Assembly (NCBI RefSeq): GCF_029633865.1
Contig: NC_079213.1
Span: 89,501 to 153,500, forward strand
From: Lampris incognitus
Lineage: Eukaryota; Chordata; Actinopteri; Lampriformes; Lampridae
Length of the DNA: 64,000 nucleotides
Direction: 5' to 3'
Shown: piece by piece, positions 44,504 through 58,792 of the stretch
Position numbering within the stretch: position 1 is the stretch's first letter
Layout: each line of letters opens with the position of its first letter
Notes under the pieces: model-generated
Database searches by the model: none
The model's input: the letters and a program-made list of their open reading frames with translations, nothing else
Told to the model about the DNA's origin: nothing
Translations under genes and position numbers: made by a program

Positions 44504-47500
44504 AGATTGAAAATACTAGGTTAACTTTATGGTTAGGGTTGAATGCCAGAGCCAACACATGTCAACTGAGCACCTCCGCCAATGCCCAAGTGCTGGATTA
44601 GAAATACCCCAAAGATTACGGTTAGGGATAGAGTTTGATTGGTTAAGTCTAGGGGCAATTTGGGTGTTTATTCGTTACAACTGATCTCCCATTGTCTTAT
44701 ATCTTGATTACTTTATCCCGTTTTAAACTTGAAATGTTGTTGGTGGGGTTTGGAACAATACAAGTGTTTTTTTGTTTTTGTTTTTTAAATTTAATTTTTC
44801 TGCAATTGCAATTTAATGTTTTAAGAGTTAAGACTAAGGTTTAGATCAAATTGATGAATTTCTGCACTTTTTTCCTTTTTACCACTCAGAACATGCCCCT
44901 TCTCTTGATGCTCCCATGAAAGGAGCATTGAACATCATCTAAGGCACAGAGCTTGTGATTAAACCACTTCTCTGTACCACATTAGCGCTCAGGAAGAAGC
45001 ACCCCAGCTCATCATCGTGGGTGGCGGAACTCACTTTAGAAAAACATTTCTCACGATAAAACTAAAAGAACTTATCCCCGAAAGTAGGATTAGCTTTTGC
45101 TAAACGTAACGGATGGCTCTATATCTTTCGGTTACGGTTGGGGTAAGGGTTTCATCATCTCAGGCAGACAATCGCACAGAGAATACCACAGCAACAGAGA
45201 CGAACTCTTCGCAGTAGCAGAGCTAACCACGGCAATGGCATTTGTGATGGAAAGTACCAAGCTTCTCAGAGTGAAAGTCTTGGATAAAATTAATGGACGT
45301 TTCTTTCTATATGTTTCGCTTAGTGTAAGGGTTTTATCAGCTCAGGCAGACAATCGCACAGAGAATACCACAGCAACAGAGACGAACTCTTCGCAGTAGC
45401 CAAGCTAACCACGGCAATGGCATTTCTGATGGAAAGTACCAAGCTTCTCGGAGTGAAAGGCTTAGATAAAATTAATGGACGGCTCTTTATGTTTCGCTTA
45501 GTGTAAGGGTTTTATCAGCTCAGGCAGACAATTGCACAGAGAATACCACAGCAACAGACTAACTCTTCGCAGTAGCCAAGCTAACCACGGCAATGGCATT
45601 TCTGATGGAAAGTACCAAACTTCTCACAGTAAAAGTTTTGGATAAAATTACTGGACGTTTCTTTCTATACGTTTCGCTTCGTGTAAGGGTTTTATAAGCT
45701 CAGACAGACAATCGCACAGAGAATACCACAGCAACAGAGACCAACTCTTTGTAGTAGCCAAGCTAACTATTGCAATGGCATTCCTGATGGAAAGTATCAA
45801 GTTTCTTGCAGTGAAAGTTTTGGATAAAATTAATGAACGGCTATTCTACATATTTCACTTACAGTAAGGGTTTTATATGTTCAGTCGGACAATCCCGCAG
45901 AAATACAATAGCAACAGAAACTAAGTCTTCGTGGAAGCGAAGCAAACCAAGGCAATGTCATTACTGAGGAAAAGTACCAAGCTTCTCCGAGTGAAAGTCT
46001 TGGATAAAATTAATGGACGGCTCTATGTTTCGCTTAGTGTAAGGGTTTTATCAGCTCAGGCAGACAATCGCACAGAGAATACCACAGCAACAGAGACGAA
46101 CTCTTCGCAGTAGCCAAGCTAACCACGGCAATGGCATTTCTGATGGAAAGTACCAAGCTTCTCGGAGTTAAAGTCTTGGATAAAATTAATGGACGTTTCT
46201 TTCTATACGTTTCGCTTAGTGTGAGGGTTTTATCAGCTCAGGCACACAATCGCACAGAGAATACCACAGCAACAGAGATGAACTCTTCGCAGTAGCCAAG
46301 CTAACCACGGCAATGGCATTTCTGATAGAAAGTACCAAGCTTCTCGGAGTGAAAGTTTTGGATAAAATTAATGGACAGCTCTTTCTACATGTTTCGCTTA
46401 GCGTTAGGGCTTTATCAGCTCAGGCAGTCAATCGCACAGAGAATACCACAGCAACAGAGACGAACTCTTCGCAGTAGCCAAGCTAACCACGGCAATGGCA
46501 TTTCTGATGGAAAGTACCAAGCTTCTTGGAGTGAAAGGCTTAGATAAAATTAATAGACGGCTCTTTCTAGGTTTTGCTTAGCTTAAGGGTTTTATCAGCT
46601 CAGGCAGACAATCGCACAGAGAATACCACAGCAACAGAGACGAACTCTTCGCAGTAGCCAAGCTAACCACAGCAATGGCATTTCTGATGGAAAGTACCAA
46701 GCTTCTCGGAGTGAAAGTCTTGGATAAAATTAATGGACGTTTCTTTCTATACGTTTCGCTTAGTGTAAGGGTTTTATAAGCTCAGACAGACAATCGCACA
46801 GAGAATACCACAGCAACAGAGACGAACTCTTCGCAGTAGCCAAGCTAACCACGGCAATTGCATTTCTGATGGAAAGTACCAAGCTTCTCGGAGTGAAAGT
46901 CTTGGATAAAATTAATCGACGGCTCCATGTTTCGCTTAGTGTAAGGGTTTTATCAGCTCAGGCAGACAATCGCACAGAGAATACCACAGCAACAGAGACG
47001 AACTCTTCGCAGTAGCCAAGCTAACCACGGCAATGGCATTTCTGATGGAAAGTACCAAGCTTCTCGGAGTGAAAGACTTAGATAAAATTAATAGACGGCT
47101 CTTTCTAGGTTTCGCTTAGTGTAAGGGTTTTATCAGCTCAGGCAGACAATCGCACAGAGAATACCACAGCAACAGAGACGAACTCTTCGCAGTAGCCAAG
47201 CTAACCACGGCAATGGCATTTCTGATGGAAAGTACCTAGCTACTCGGAGTGAAAGTTTTGGATAAAATTAATGGACAGCTCTTTCTACATGTTTCGCTTA
47301 GCGTTAGGGTTTTATCAGCTCAGGCAGTCAATCGCACAGAGAATACCACAGCAACAGAGACGAACTCTTCGCAGTAGCCAAGCTAACCACGGCAATGGCA
47401 TTTCTGATGGAAAGTACCAAGCGTCTCGGAGTGAAAGTCTTGGATATAATTAATGGACGGCTCTTTATGTTTCGCTTAGTGTAAGGGTTTTATCAGCTCA

Positions 47501-49018
47501 GGCAGACAATCGCACAGAGAATACCACAGCAACAGACTAACTCTTCGCAGTAGCCAAGCTAACCACGGCAATGGCATTTCTGATGGAAAGTACCAAACTT
47601 CTCACAGTAAAAGTTTTGGATAAAATTACTGGACGTTTCTTTCTATACGTTTCGCTTAGTGTAAGGGTTTTATAAGCTCAGACAGACAATCGCACAGAGA
47701 ATACCACAGCAACAGAGACCAACTCTTTGTAGTAGCCAAGCTAACTATTGCAATGGCATTCCTGATGGAAAGTATCAAGTTTCTCGCAGTGAAAGTTTTG
47801 GATAAAATTAATGAACGGCTATTCTACATATTTCACTTACAGTAAGGGTTTTATATGTTCAGTCGGACAATCCCGCAGAAATACAATAGCAACAGAAACT
47901 AAGTCTTCGTGGAAGCGAAGCAAACCAAGGCAATGTCATTACTGAGGAAAAGTACCAAGATTCTCTGAGTGAAAGTTTTGGATAAAATTACTGGACGTTT
48001 CTTTCTATACGTTTCGCTTAGTGTAAGGGTTTTATAAGCTCAGAGAGACAATCGCACAGAATACCACAGCAACAGAGACGAACTCTTCGCAGTAGCCAAG
48101 CTAACCACGGCAATGGCATTTCTGATGGAAAGTACCAAGCTTCTCGGAGTGAAAGTCTTGGATAAAATTAATGAACGGCTCTATTTTTCGCTTAGTGTAA
48201 GGGTTTTATCAGCTCAGGCAGACAATCGCACAGAGAATACCACAGCAACAGAGACGAACTCTTCGCAGTAGCCAAGCTAACCACGGCAATGGCATTTCTG
48301 ATGGAAAGTACCAAGCTTCTCGGAGTGAAAGTCTTGGATAAAATTAATGGACGTTTCTTTCTATACGTTTCGCTTAGTGTAAGGGTTTTATCAGCTCACG
48401 CAGACAATCACACAGAGAATACCACCGCAACAGATACGAACTCTTCGCAGTAGCCAAGCTAACCACGGCAATGGCATTTCTAATGGAAAGTACCAAGCTT
48501 CTCGGAGTGAAAGTCTTGGATAAAATTAATGGACAGCTCTTTCTACATGTTTCGCTTAGCGTTAGGGTTTTATCAGCTCAGGCAGTCAATCGCACAGAGA
48601 ATACCACAGCAACAGAGACGAACTCTTCGCAGTAGCCAAGCTAACCACGGCAATGGCATTTCTGATGGAAAGTACCAAGCTTCTCGGAGTGAAAGACTTA
48701 GATAAAATTAATAGACGGCTCTTTCTAGGTTTCGCTTAGTGTAAGGGTTTTATCAGCTCAGGCAGTCAATCGCACAGAGAATACCACAGCAACAGAGACG
48801 AACTCTTCGCAGTAGCCAAGCTAACCACGGCAATGGCATTTCTGATGGAAAGTACCAAGCTTCTCGGAGTGAAAGTCTTGGATATAATTAATGGACGACT
48901 CTTTATGTTTCGCTTAGTGTAAGGGTTTTATCAGCTCAGGCAGACAATCGCACAGAGAATACCACAGCAACAGACTAACTCTTCGCAGTAGCCAAGCTAA
49001 CCACGGCAAGGGCATTTC
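44504..49018 (+). repeat. A-type higher-order unit 3 (4515 bp)
   Basis: Starts as unit 2 and continues with about 22 monomers. The three-monomer cassette occurs twice (about 45,610 and 47,590). From about 48,000 it resembles the end of B unit 10 (about 38,760-39,610). Confidence 0.88.
44881..45093 (-). pseudogene. U3: U3 snoRNA-like copy in A unit 3
   Basis: Same as the copies in A units 1 and 2; 213 nt. Confidence 0.75.
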
Positions 49019-49395
49019 AGATTGAAAATACTAGGTTAACTTTATGGTTAGGGTTGAATGCCAGAGCCAACACATGTCAACTGAGCACCTCCGCCAATGC
49101 CCAAGTGCTGGATTAGAAATACCCCAAAGATTACGGTTAGGGATAGAGTTTGATTGGTTAAGTCTAGGGGCAATTTGGGTGTTTATTCGTTACAACTGAT
49201 CTCCCATTGTCTTATATCTTGATTACTTTATCCCGTTTTAAACTTGAAATGTTGTTGGTGGGGTTTGGAACAATACAAGTGTTTTTTTGTTTTTGTTTTT
49301 TAAATTTAATTTTTCTGCAATTGCAATTTAATGTTTTAAGAGTTAAGACTAAGGTTTAGATCAAATTGATGAATTTCTGCACTTTTTTCCTTTTT

Positions 49396-49608
49396 ACCAC
49401 TCAGAACATGCCCCTTCTCTTGATGCTCCCATGAAAGGAGCATTGAACATCATCTAAGGCACAGAGCTTGTGATTAAACCACTTCTCTGTACCACATTAG
49501 CGCTCAGGAAGAAGCACCCCAGCTCATCATCGTGGGTGGCGGAACTCACTTTAGAAAAACATTTCTCACGATAAAACTAAAAGAACTTATCCCCGAAAGT
49601 AGGATTAG
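49396..49608 (-). pseudogene. U3: U3 snoRNA-like copy in A unit 4
   Basis: Same as the copies in A units 1-3; 213 nt. Confidence 0.75.
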
Positions 49609-50640
49609 CTTTTGCTAAACGTAACGGATGGCTCTATATCTTTCGGTTACGGTTGGGGTAAGGGTTTCATCATCTCAGGCAGACAATCGCACAGAGAATA
49701 CCACAGCAACAGAGACGAACTCTTCGCAGTAGCAGAGCTAACCACGGCAATGGCATTTGTGATGGAAAGTACAAAGCTTCTCAGAGTGAAAGTCTTGGAT
49801 AAAATTAATGGACGTTTCTTTCTATATGTTTCGCTTAGTGTAAGGGTTTTATCAGCTCAGGCAGACAATCGCACAGAGAATACCACAGCAACAGAGACGA
49901 ACTCTTCGCAGTAGCCAAGCTAACCACGGCAATGGCATTTCTGATGGAAAGTACCAAGCTTCTCGGAGTGAAAGGCTTAGATAAAATTAATGGACGGCTC
50001 TTTATGTTTCGCTTAGTGTAAGGGTTTTATCAGCTCAGGCAGACAATCGCACAGAGAATACCACAGCAACAGACTAACTCTTCGCAGTAGCCAAGCTAAC
50101 CACGGCAATGGCATTTCTGATGGAAAGTACCAAACTTCTCACAGTAAAAGTTTTGGATAAAATTACTGGACGTTTCTTTCTATACGTTTCGCTTAGTGTA
50201 AGGGTTTTATAAGCTCAGACAGACAATCGCACAGAGAATACCACAGCAACAGAGACCAACTCTTTGTAGTAGCCAAGCTAACTATTGCAATGGCATTCCT
50301 GATGGAAAGTATCAAGTTTCTTGCAGTGAAAGTTTTGGATAAAATTAATGAACGGCTATTCTACATATTTCACTTACAGTAAGGGTTTTATATGTTCAGT
50401 CGGACAATCCCGCAGAAATACAATAGCAACAGAAACGAAGTCTTCGTGGAAGCGAAGCAAACCAAGGCAATGTCATTACTGAGGAAAAGTACCAAGCTTC
50501 TCCGAGTGAAAGTCTTGGATAAAATTAATGGACGGCTCTATGTTTCGCTTAGTGTAAGGGTTTTATCAGCTCAGGCAGACAATCGCACAGAGAATACCAC
50601 AGCAACAGAGACGAACTCTTCGCAGTAGCCAAGCTAACCA

Positions 50641-51240
50641 CGGCAATGGCATTCCTGATGGAAAGTACCAAGCTTCTCGGAGTGAAAGACTTAGATAAAA
50701 TTAATAGACGGCTCTTTCTAGGTTTTGCTTAGTGTAAGGGTTTTATCAGCTCAGGCAGACAATCGCACAGAGAATACCACAGCAACAGAGACGAACTCTT
50801 CGCAGTAGCATAGCTAACCACGGCAATGGCATTTTTGATGGAAAGTACCAAGCTTCTCGGAGTTAAAGTCTTGGATAAAATTAATGGACGTTTCTTTCTA
50901 TACGTTTCGCTTAGTGTGAGGGTTTTATCAGCTCAGGCACACAATCGCACAGATAATACCACAACAACAGAGATGAACTCTTCGCAGTAGCCAAGCTAAC
51001 CACGGCAATGGCATTTCTGATATAAAGTACCAAGCTTCTCGGAGTGAAAGTTTTGGATAAAATTAATGGACAGCTCTTTCTACATGTTTCGCTTAGCGTT
51101 AGGGCTTTATCAGCTCAGGCAGTCAATCGCACAGAGAATACCACAGCAACAGAGACGAACTCTTCGCAGTAGCCAAGCTAACCACGGCAATGGCATTTCT
51201 GATGGAAAGTACCAAGCTTCTCGGAGTGAAAGGCTTAGAT
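50641..51240 (+). repeat. Monomer block repeated 3592 bp downstream (54,233-54,832)
   Basis: Shared rare variants mark the pair: CGCAGTAGCATAGCTAACC (50801 and 54393), GGCATTTTTGATGG, GGTTTTGCTTAGTGTAAGG and GAGTTAAAGTCTTGG in the same order. The copies differ at a few bases, for example CTGATATAAAG against CTGATAAAAAG. Confidence 0.8.
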
Positions 51241-52245
51241 AAAATTAATAGACGGCTCTTTCTAGGTTTTGCTTAGCTTAAGGGTTTTATCAGCTCAGGC
51301 AGACAATCGCACAGAGAATACCATAGCAACAGAGATGAACTCTTCGCAGTAGCCAAGCTAACCACAGCAATGGCATTTCTGATGGAAAGTACCAAGCTTC
51401 TCGGAGTGAAAGTCTTTGATAAAATTAATGGACGTTTCTTTCTATACGTTTCGCTTAGTGTAAGGGTTTTATCAGCTCAGGCAGACAATGACACAGAGAA
51501 TACCACAGCAACAGAGATGAACTCTTCGCAGTAGCCAAGCTAACCACGGCAATGGCATTTCTGATGGAAAGTACCAAGCTTCTCGGAGTGAAAGTCTTGG
51601 ATATAATTAATGGACGGCTCTTTATGTTTCGCTTAGTGTAAGGGTTTTATCAGCTCAGGCAGACAATCGCACAGAGAATACCACAGCAACAGAGACTAAC
51701 TCTTCGCAGTAGCCAGGCTAACCACGGCAATGGCATTTCTGATGGAAAGTACCGAGCTACTCGGAGTGAAAGTTTTGGATAAAATTAATGGACAGCTCTT
51801 TCTACATGTTTCGCTTAGCGTTAGGGTTTTATCAGCTCAGGCAGTCAATCGCACAGAGAATACCACAGCAACAGAGACGAACTCTTCGCAGTAGCCAAGC
51901 TAACCACGGCAATGGCATTTCTGATGGAAATGCCCAAGCTTCTCGGAGTGAAAGACTTAGATAAAATTAATAGACGGCTCTTTCTAGGTTTCGCTTAGTG
52001 TAAGGGTTTTATCAGCTCAGGCAGACAATCGCACAGAGAATACCACAGCAACAGAGACGAACTCTTCGCAGTAGCCAAGCTAACCACGGCAATGGCATTT
52101 CTGATGGAAAGTACCAAGCTTCTCGGAGTGAAAGTCTTGGATATAATTAATGGACGGCTCTTTATGTTTCGCTTAGTGTAAGGGTTTTATCAGCTCAGGC
52201 AGACAATCGCACAGAGAATACCACAGCAACAGACTAACTCTTCGC

Positions 52246-54393
52246 AGTAGCCAAGCTAACCACGGCAATGGCATTTCTGATGGAAAGTACCAAACTTCTC
52301 ACAGTAAAAGTTTTGGATAAAATTACTGGACGTTTCTTTCTATACGTTTCGCTTCGTGTAAGGGTTTTATAAGCTCAGACAGACAATCGCACAGAGAATA
52401 CCACAGCAACAGAGACCAACTCTTTGTAGTAGCCAAGCTAACTATTGCAATGGCATTCCTGATGGAAAGTATCAAGTTTCTTGCAGTGAAAGTTTTGGAT
52501 AAAATTAATGAACGGCTATTCTACATATTTCACTTACAGTAAGGGTTTTATATGTTCAGTCGGACAATCCCGCAGAAATACAATAGCAACAGAAACTAAG
52601 TCTTCGTGGAAGCGAAGCAAACCAAGGCAATGTCATTACTGAGGAAAAGTACCAAGCTTCTCCGAGTGAAAGTCTTGGATAAAATTAATGGACGGCTCTA
52701 TGTTTCGCTTAGTGTAAGGGTTTTATCAGCTCAGGCAGACAATCACACAGAGAATACCACAGCAACAGAGACGAACTCTTCGCAGTAGCCAAGCTAACCA
52801 CGGCAATGGCCTTTCTGATGGAAAGTACCAAGCTTCTCGGAGTGAAAGACTTAGATAAAATTAATAGACGGCTCTTTATGTTTCGCTTAGTGTAAGGGTT
52901 TTATCAGCTCAGGCAGACAATCGCACAGAGAATACCACAGCAACAGAGACGAACTCTTCGCAGTAGCCAAGCTAACCACGGCAATGGCATTTCTGATGGA
53001 AAGTACCAAACTTCTCACTGTAAAAGTTTTGGATAAAATTACTGGACGTTTCTTTCTATACGTTTCGCTTAGTGTAAGGGTTTTATAAGCTCAGACAGAC
53101 AATCGCAAAGAGAATACCACAGCAACAGAGACCAACTCTTTGTAGTAGCCAAGCTAACTATTGCAATGGCATTCCTGATGGAAAGTATCAAGTTTCTTGC
53201 AGTGAAAGTTTTGGATAAAATTAATGAACGGCTATTCTACATATTTCACTTACAGTAAGGGTTTTATATGTTCAGTCGGACAATCCCGCAGAAATACAAT
53301 AGCAACAGAAACTAAGTCTTCGTGGAAGCGAAGCAAACCAAGGCAATGTCATTACTGAGGAAAAGTACCAAGCTTCTCCGAGTGAAAGTCTTGGATAAAA
53401 TTAATGGACGGCTCTATGTTTCGCTTAGTGTAAGGGTTTTATCAGCTCAGGCAGACAATCACACAGAGAATACCACAGCAACAGAGACGAACTCTTCGCA
53501 GTAGCCAAGCTAACCACGGCAATGGCCTTTCTGATGGAAAGTACCAAGCTTCTCGGAGTGAAAGACTTAGATAAAATTAATAGACGGCTCTTTATGTTTC
53601 GCTTAGTGTAAGGGTTTTATCAGCTCAGGCAGACAATCGCACAGAGAATACCACAGCAACAGAGACGAACTCTTCGCAGTAGCCAAGCTAACCACGGCAA
53701 TGGCATTTCTGATGGAAAGTACCAAACTTCTCACTGTAAAAGTTTTGGATAAAATTACTGGACGTTTCTTTCTATACGTTTCGCTTAGTGTAAGGGTTTT
53801 ATAAGCTCAGACAGACAATCGCACAGAGAATACCACAGCAACAGAGACCAACTCTTTGTAGTAGCCAAGCTAACTATTGCAATGGCATTCCTGATGGAAA
53901 GTATCAAGTTTCTTGCAGTGAAAGTTTGGGATAAAATTAATGAACGGCTATTCTACATATTTCACTTACAGTAAGGGTTTTATATGTTCAGTCGGACAAT
54001 CCCGCAGAAATACAATAGCAACAAAAACTAAGTCTTCGTGGAAGCGAAGCAAACCAAGGCAATGTCATTACTGAGGAAAAGTACCAAGCTTCTCCGAGTG
54101 AAAGTCTTGGATAAAATTAATGGACGGCTCTATGTTTCGCTTAGTGTAAGGGTTTTATCAGCTCAGGCAGACAATCGCACAGAGAATACCACAGCAACAG
54201 AGACGAACTCTTCGCAGTAGCCAAGCTAACCACGGCAATGGCATTCCTGATGGAAAGTACCAAGCTTCTCGGAGTGAAAGACTTAGATAAAATTAATAGA
54301 CGGCTCTTTCTAGGTTTTGCTTAGTGTAAGGGTTTTATCAGCTCAGGCAGACAATCGCACAGAGAATACCACAGCAACAGAGACGAACTCTTC
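52246..54393 (+). repeat. 716-bp four-monomer repeat, three tandem copies
   Basis: The order CAAACTTCTCAC, TATTGCAATGGCATTCC, GGAAGCGAAGCAAACC, then an AGACTTAGATAAAATTAATA monomer recurs with an exact 716-bp step (marker positions 52606, 53322 and 54038). The copies differ at only a few bases. This is a local higher-order repeat inside the larger unit. Confidence 0.9.
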
Positions 54394-54719
54394 GCAGTAG
54401 CATAGCTAACCACGGCAATGGCATTTTTGATGGAAAGTACCAAGCTTCTCGGAGTTAAAGTCTTGGATAAAATTAATGGACGTTTCTTTCTATACGTTTC
54501 GCTTAGTGTGAGGGTTTTATCAGCTCAGGCACACAATCGCACAGAGAATACCACAGCAACAGAGATGAACTCTTCGCAGTAGCCAAGCTAACCACGGCAA
54601 TGGCATTTCTGATAAAAAGTACCAAGCTTCTCGGAGTGAAAGTTTTGGATAAAATTAATGGACAGCTCTTTCTACATGTTTCGCTTAGCGTTAGGGCTTT
54701 ATCAGCTCAGGCAGTCAAT

Positions 54720-56870
54720 CGCACAGAGAATACCACAGCAACAGAGACGAACTCTTCGCAGTAGCCAAGCTAACCACGGCAATGGCATTTCTGATGGAAA
54801 GTACCAAGCTTCTCGGAGTGAAAGTGTTGGATAAAATTAATGGACGTTTCTTTCTATACGTTTCGCTTAGTGTAAGGTTTTTATCAGCTCAGGCAGACAA
54901 TGACAGAGAGAATACCACAGCAACAGAGACGAACTCTTCGCAGTAGCCAAGCTAACCACGGCAATTGCATTTCTGATGGAAAGTACCAAGCTTCTCGGAG
55001 TGAAAGTCTTTGATAAAATTAATGGACGGCTCTATGTTTCGCTTAGTGTAAGGGTTTTATCAGCTCAGGCAGAAAATCGCACAGAGAATACCACAGCAAC
55101 AGAGACGAACTCTTCGCAGTAGCCAAGCTAACCACGGCAATGGCATTGCTGATGGAAAGTACCAAGCTTCTCGGAGTAAAAGACTTGGATAAAATTAATG
55201 GACGGCTCTTTCTAGGTTTCGCTTAGTGTAAGGGTTTTATCAGCTCAGTCAGACAATCGCACAGAGAATACCACAGCAACAGAGACGAACTCTTCGCAGT
55301 AGCCAAGCTAACCACGGCAATGGCATTTCTGATGGAAAGTACCAAGCTTCTCGGAGTAAAAGTCTTGGATAAAATTAATGGACGTTTCTTTCTATACGTT
55401 TCGCTTAGTGTGAGGGTTTTATCAGCTCAGGCAGACAATCGCACAGAGAATACCACAGCAACAGAGATGAACTCTTCGCAGTAGCCAAGCTAACCACGGC
55501 AATGGCATTTCTGATGGAAAGTACCAAGCTTCTCGGAGTGAAAGTCTTGGATAAAATTAATGGCCGGCTCTATGTTTCGCTTAGTGTAAGGGTTTTATCA
55601 GCTCAGGCAGACAATCGCACAGAGAATACCACAGCAACAGAGACGAACTCTTCGCAGTAGCCAAGCTAACCACGGCAATGGCATTTCTGATGGAAAGTAC
55701 CAAGCTTCTCGGAGTGAAAGTCTTGGATAAAATTAATGGACGTTTCTTTCTATACGTTTCGCTTAGTGTAAGGGTTTTATCAGCTCAGGCAGACAATCAC
55801 ACAGAGAATACCACCGCAACAGAGACGAACTCTTCGCAGTAGCCAAGGTAACCACGGCAATGGCATTTCTGATGGAAAGTACCAAGCTTCTCGGAGTGAA
55901 AGTCTTGCATAAAATTAATGGACGGCTCTTTATGTTTCGCTTAGTGTAAGGGTTTTATCAGCTCAGGCAGACAATCGCACAGAGAATACCACAGCAACAG
56001 AGACGAACTCTTCGCAGTAGCCAAGCTAACCACGGCAATGGCATTTCTGATGGAAAGTACATAGCTAATCGGAGTGAAAGTTTTGGATAAAATTAATGGA
56101 CGGCTCTTTATGTTTCGCTTATTGTAAGGGTTTTATCAGCTCAGGCAGACAATCGCACAGAGAATACCACAGCAACAGAGACGAACTCTTCGCAGTAGCC
56201 AAGCTAACCACGGCAATGGCATTTCTGATGGAAAGTACCAAGCTTCTCGGAGTGAAAGTCTTGGATATAATTAATGGACGGCTCTTTATGTTTCGCTTGG
56301 TGTAAGGGTTTTATCAGCTCAGGCAGACAATCGCACAGAGAATACCAGAACAACAGACCAACTCTTCGCAGTAGCCAAGCTAACCACGGCAATGGCATTT
56401 CTGATGGAAAGTACCAAACTTCTCACAGTAAAAGTTTTGGATAAAATTACTGGACGTTTCCTTCTATACGTTTCGCTTAGTGTAAGGGTTTTATAAGCTC
56501 AGACAGACAATCGCACAGAGAATACCACAGCAACAGAGACCAACTCTTTGTAGTAGCCAAGCTAACTATTGCAATGGCATTCCTGATGGAAAGTATCAAG
56601 TTTCTTGCAGTAAAAGTTTTGGATAAAATTAATGAACGGCTATTCTACATATTTCACTTACAGTAAGGGTTTTATATGTTCAGTCGGACAATCCCGCAGA
56701 AATACAATAGCAACAGAAACTAACTCTTCGTGGAAGCGAAGCAAACCAAGACAATGTCATTACTGAGGAAAAGCATAAAGATTCTCTGAGTGAAAGTTTT
56801 GGATAAAATTACTGGGCAGCGCTTTCCACATATTTCGCTTAGTGTAAGGGTTTTATCAGCTCAGGCAGAC
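54720..56870 (+). repeat. Left copy of a multi-monomer duplication
   Basis: Shares rare variants with 60,500-62,460: AAAGTGTTGGATAAAATT (54821 and 60601), AATGGCCGGCTCTATG (near 55560 and 60978), TTGGTGTAAGGG and CAGAACAACAGACC. The offset between the copies changes from 5780 to 5418 and then to 5600 bp. These steps equal about two monomers and one monomer, so whole monomers were lost or gained afterwards. Confidence 0.85.
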
Positions 56871-58580
56871 AATCACACAGAGAATACCACAGCAACAGAG
56901 ACGAACTCTTCGCAGTAGCCAAGCTAACCACGGCAATGGCCTTTCTGATGGAAAGTACCAAGCTTCTCGGAGTGAAAGACTTAGATAAAATTAATAGACG
57001 GCTCTTTATGTTTCGCTTAGTGTAAGGGTTTTATCAGCTCAGGCAGACAATCGCACAGAGAATACCACAGCAACAGAGACGAACTCTTCGCAGTAGCCAA
57101 GCTAACCACGGCAATGGCATTTCTGATGGAAAGTACCAAACTTCTCACTGTAAAAGTTTTGGATAAAATTACTGGACGTTTCTTTCTATACGTTTCGCTT
57201 AGTGTAAGGGTTTTATAAGCTCAGACAGACAATCGCACAGAGAATACCACAGCAACAGAGACCAACTCTTTGTAGTAGCCAAGCTAACTATTGCAATGGC
57301 ATTCCTGATGGAAAGTATCAAGTTTCTTGCAGTGAAAGTTTTGGATAAAATTAATGAACGGCTATTCTACATATTTCACTTACAGTAAGGGTTTTATATG
57401 TTCGGTCGGACAATCCCGCAGAAATACAATAGCAACAGAAACTAACTCTTCGTGGAAGCGAAGCAAACCAAGGCAATGTCATTACCGAGGAAAAGTATCA
57501 AGATTCTTTGACTGAAAAGTTTTGGATAAAATTACTGGACAGCTCTTTCCACATATTTCGCTTAGTGTAAGGGTTTTATCAGCTTAGGCAGACAATGACA
57601 GAGAATACCACAGCAACAGAGATGAACTCTTCGCAGTAGCGTAGCTAACCACGGCAATGGCATTTCTGATGGAAAGTACCAAGCTTCTCAATGTAAAAGT
57701 TTTGGATAAAATTAATGGACAGCTCTTTCTACATGTTTCGCTTAGCGTTAGGGTTTTATCAGCTCAGGCAGTCAATCGCACAGAGAATACCACAGCAACA
57801 GAGACGAACTCTTCGCAGTAGCCAAGCTAACCACGGCAATGGCATTTCTGATGATAAGTACCAAGCTTCTCGGAGTGAAAGACTTGTATAAAATTAATGG
57901 ACGGCTCTTTCTAGGTTCCGCTTAGTGTAAGGGTTTTATCAGCTCAGTCAGACAATCGCACAGAGAATACCACAGCAACAGAGACGAACTCTTCGCAGTA
58001 GCCAAGCTAACCACGGCAATGGCATTTCTGATGGAAAGTAGGAAGCTTCTCGGAGTGAAAGTTTTGGATAAAATTAATGGACGGCTCTTTCTACATGTTT
58101 CGCTTAGCGTTTTGTCAGCTCAGGCAGTCAATCGCACAGAGAATACCACAGCAACAGAGACCAACTCTTCGCGGTAGCCAAGCTAACCACGGCAAGGGCA
58201 TTTCAGATTGAAAATACTAGGTTAACTTTATGGTTAGGGTTGAATGCCAGAGCCAACACATGTCAACTGAGCACCTCCGCCATACCCTAGTGCTGGATTA
58301 GAAATACCCCAAAGATTACGGTTAGGGATAGAGTTTGATTGGTTAAGTCTAGGGGCAATTTGGGTGTTTATTCGTTACAACTGATCTCCCATTGTCTTAT
58401 ATCTTGATTACTTTATCCCGTTTTAAACTTGAAATGTTGTTGGTGGGGTTTGGAACAATACAAGTGTTTTTTTGTTTTTGTTTTTTAAATTTAATTTTTC
58501 TGCAATTGCAATTTAATGTTTTAAGAGTTAAGACTAAGGTTTAGATCAAATTGATGAATTTCTGCACTTTTTTCCTTTTT

Positions 58581-58792
58581 ACCACTCAGAACATGCCCCT
58601 TCTCTTGATGCTCCCATGAAAGGAACATTGAACATCATCTAAGGACAGAGCTTGTGATTAAACCACTTCTCTGTACCACATTAGCGCTCAGGAAGAAGCA
58701 CCCCAGCTCATCATCGTGGGTGGCGGAACTCACTTTAGAAAAACATTTCTCACGATGAAACTAAAAGAACTTATCCCCGAAAGTACGATTAG
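58581..58792 (-). pseudogene. U3: U3 snoRNA-like copy in A unit 5
   Basis: 212 nt, same box order. It differs slightly from units 1-4: GGAACAT instead of GGAGCAT (an imperfect last hairpin, as in the left-domain copy 1), AAGGACAGAGC and AAAGTACGATTAGG. Confidence 0.74.

Larger units (their letters stand above)
49019..58204 (+). repeat. A-type higher-order unit 4 (9186 bp)
   Basis: The longest unit, about 48 monomers. It contains the 716-bp tetramer repeat (52,246-54,393), a block repeated at a distance of 3592 bp (50,641 onward and 54,233 onward), and one half of the duplication shared with A unit 5. It has only one spacer, so most growth was within the monomer block. Confidence 0.88.
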
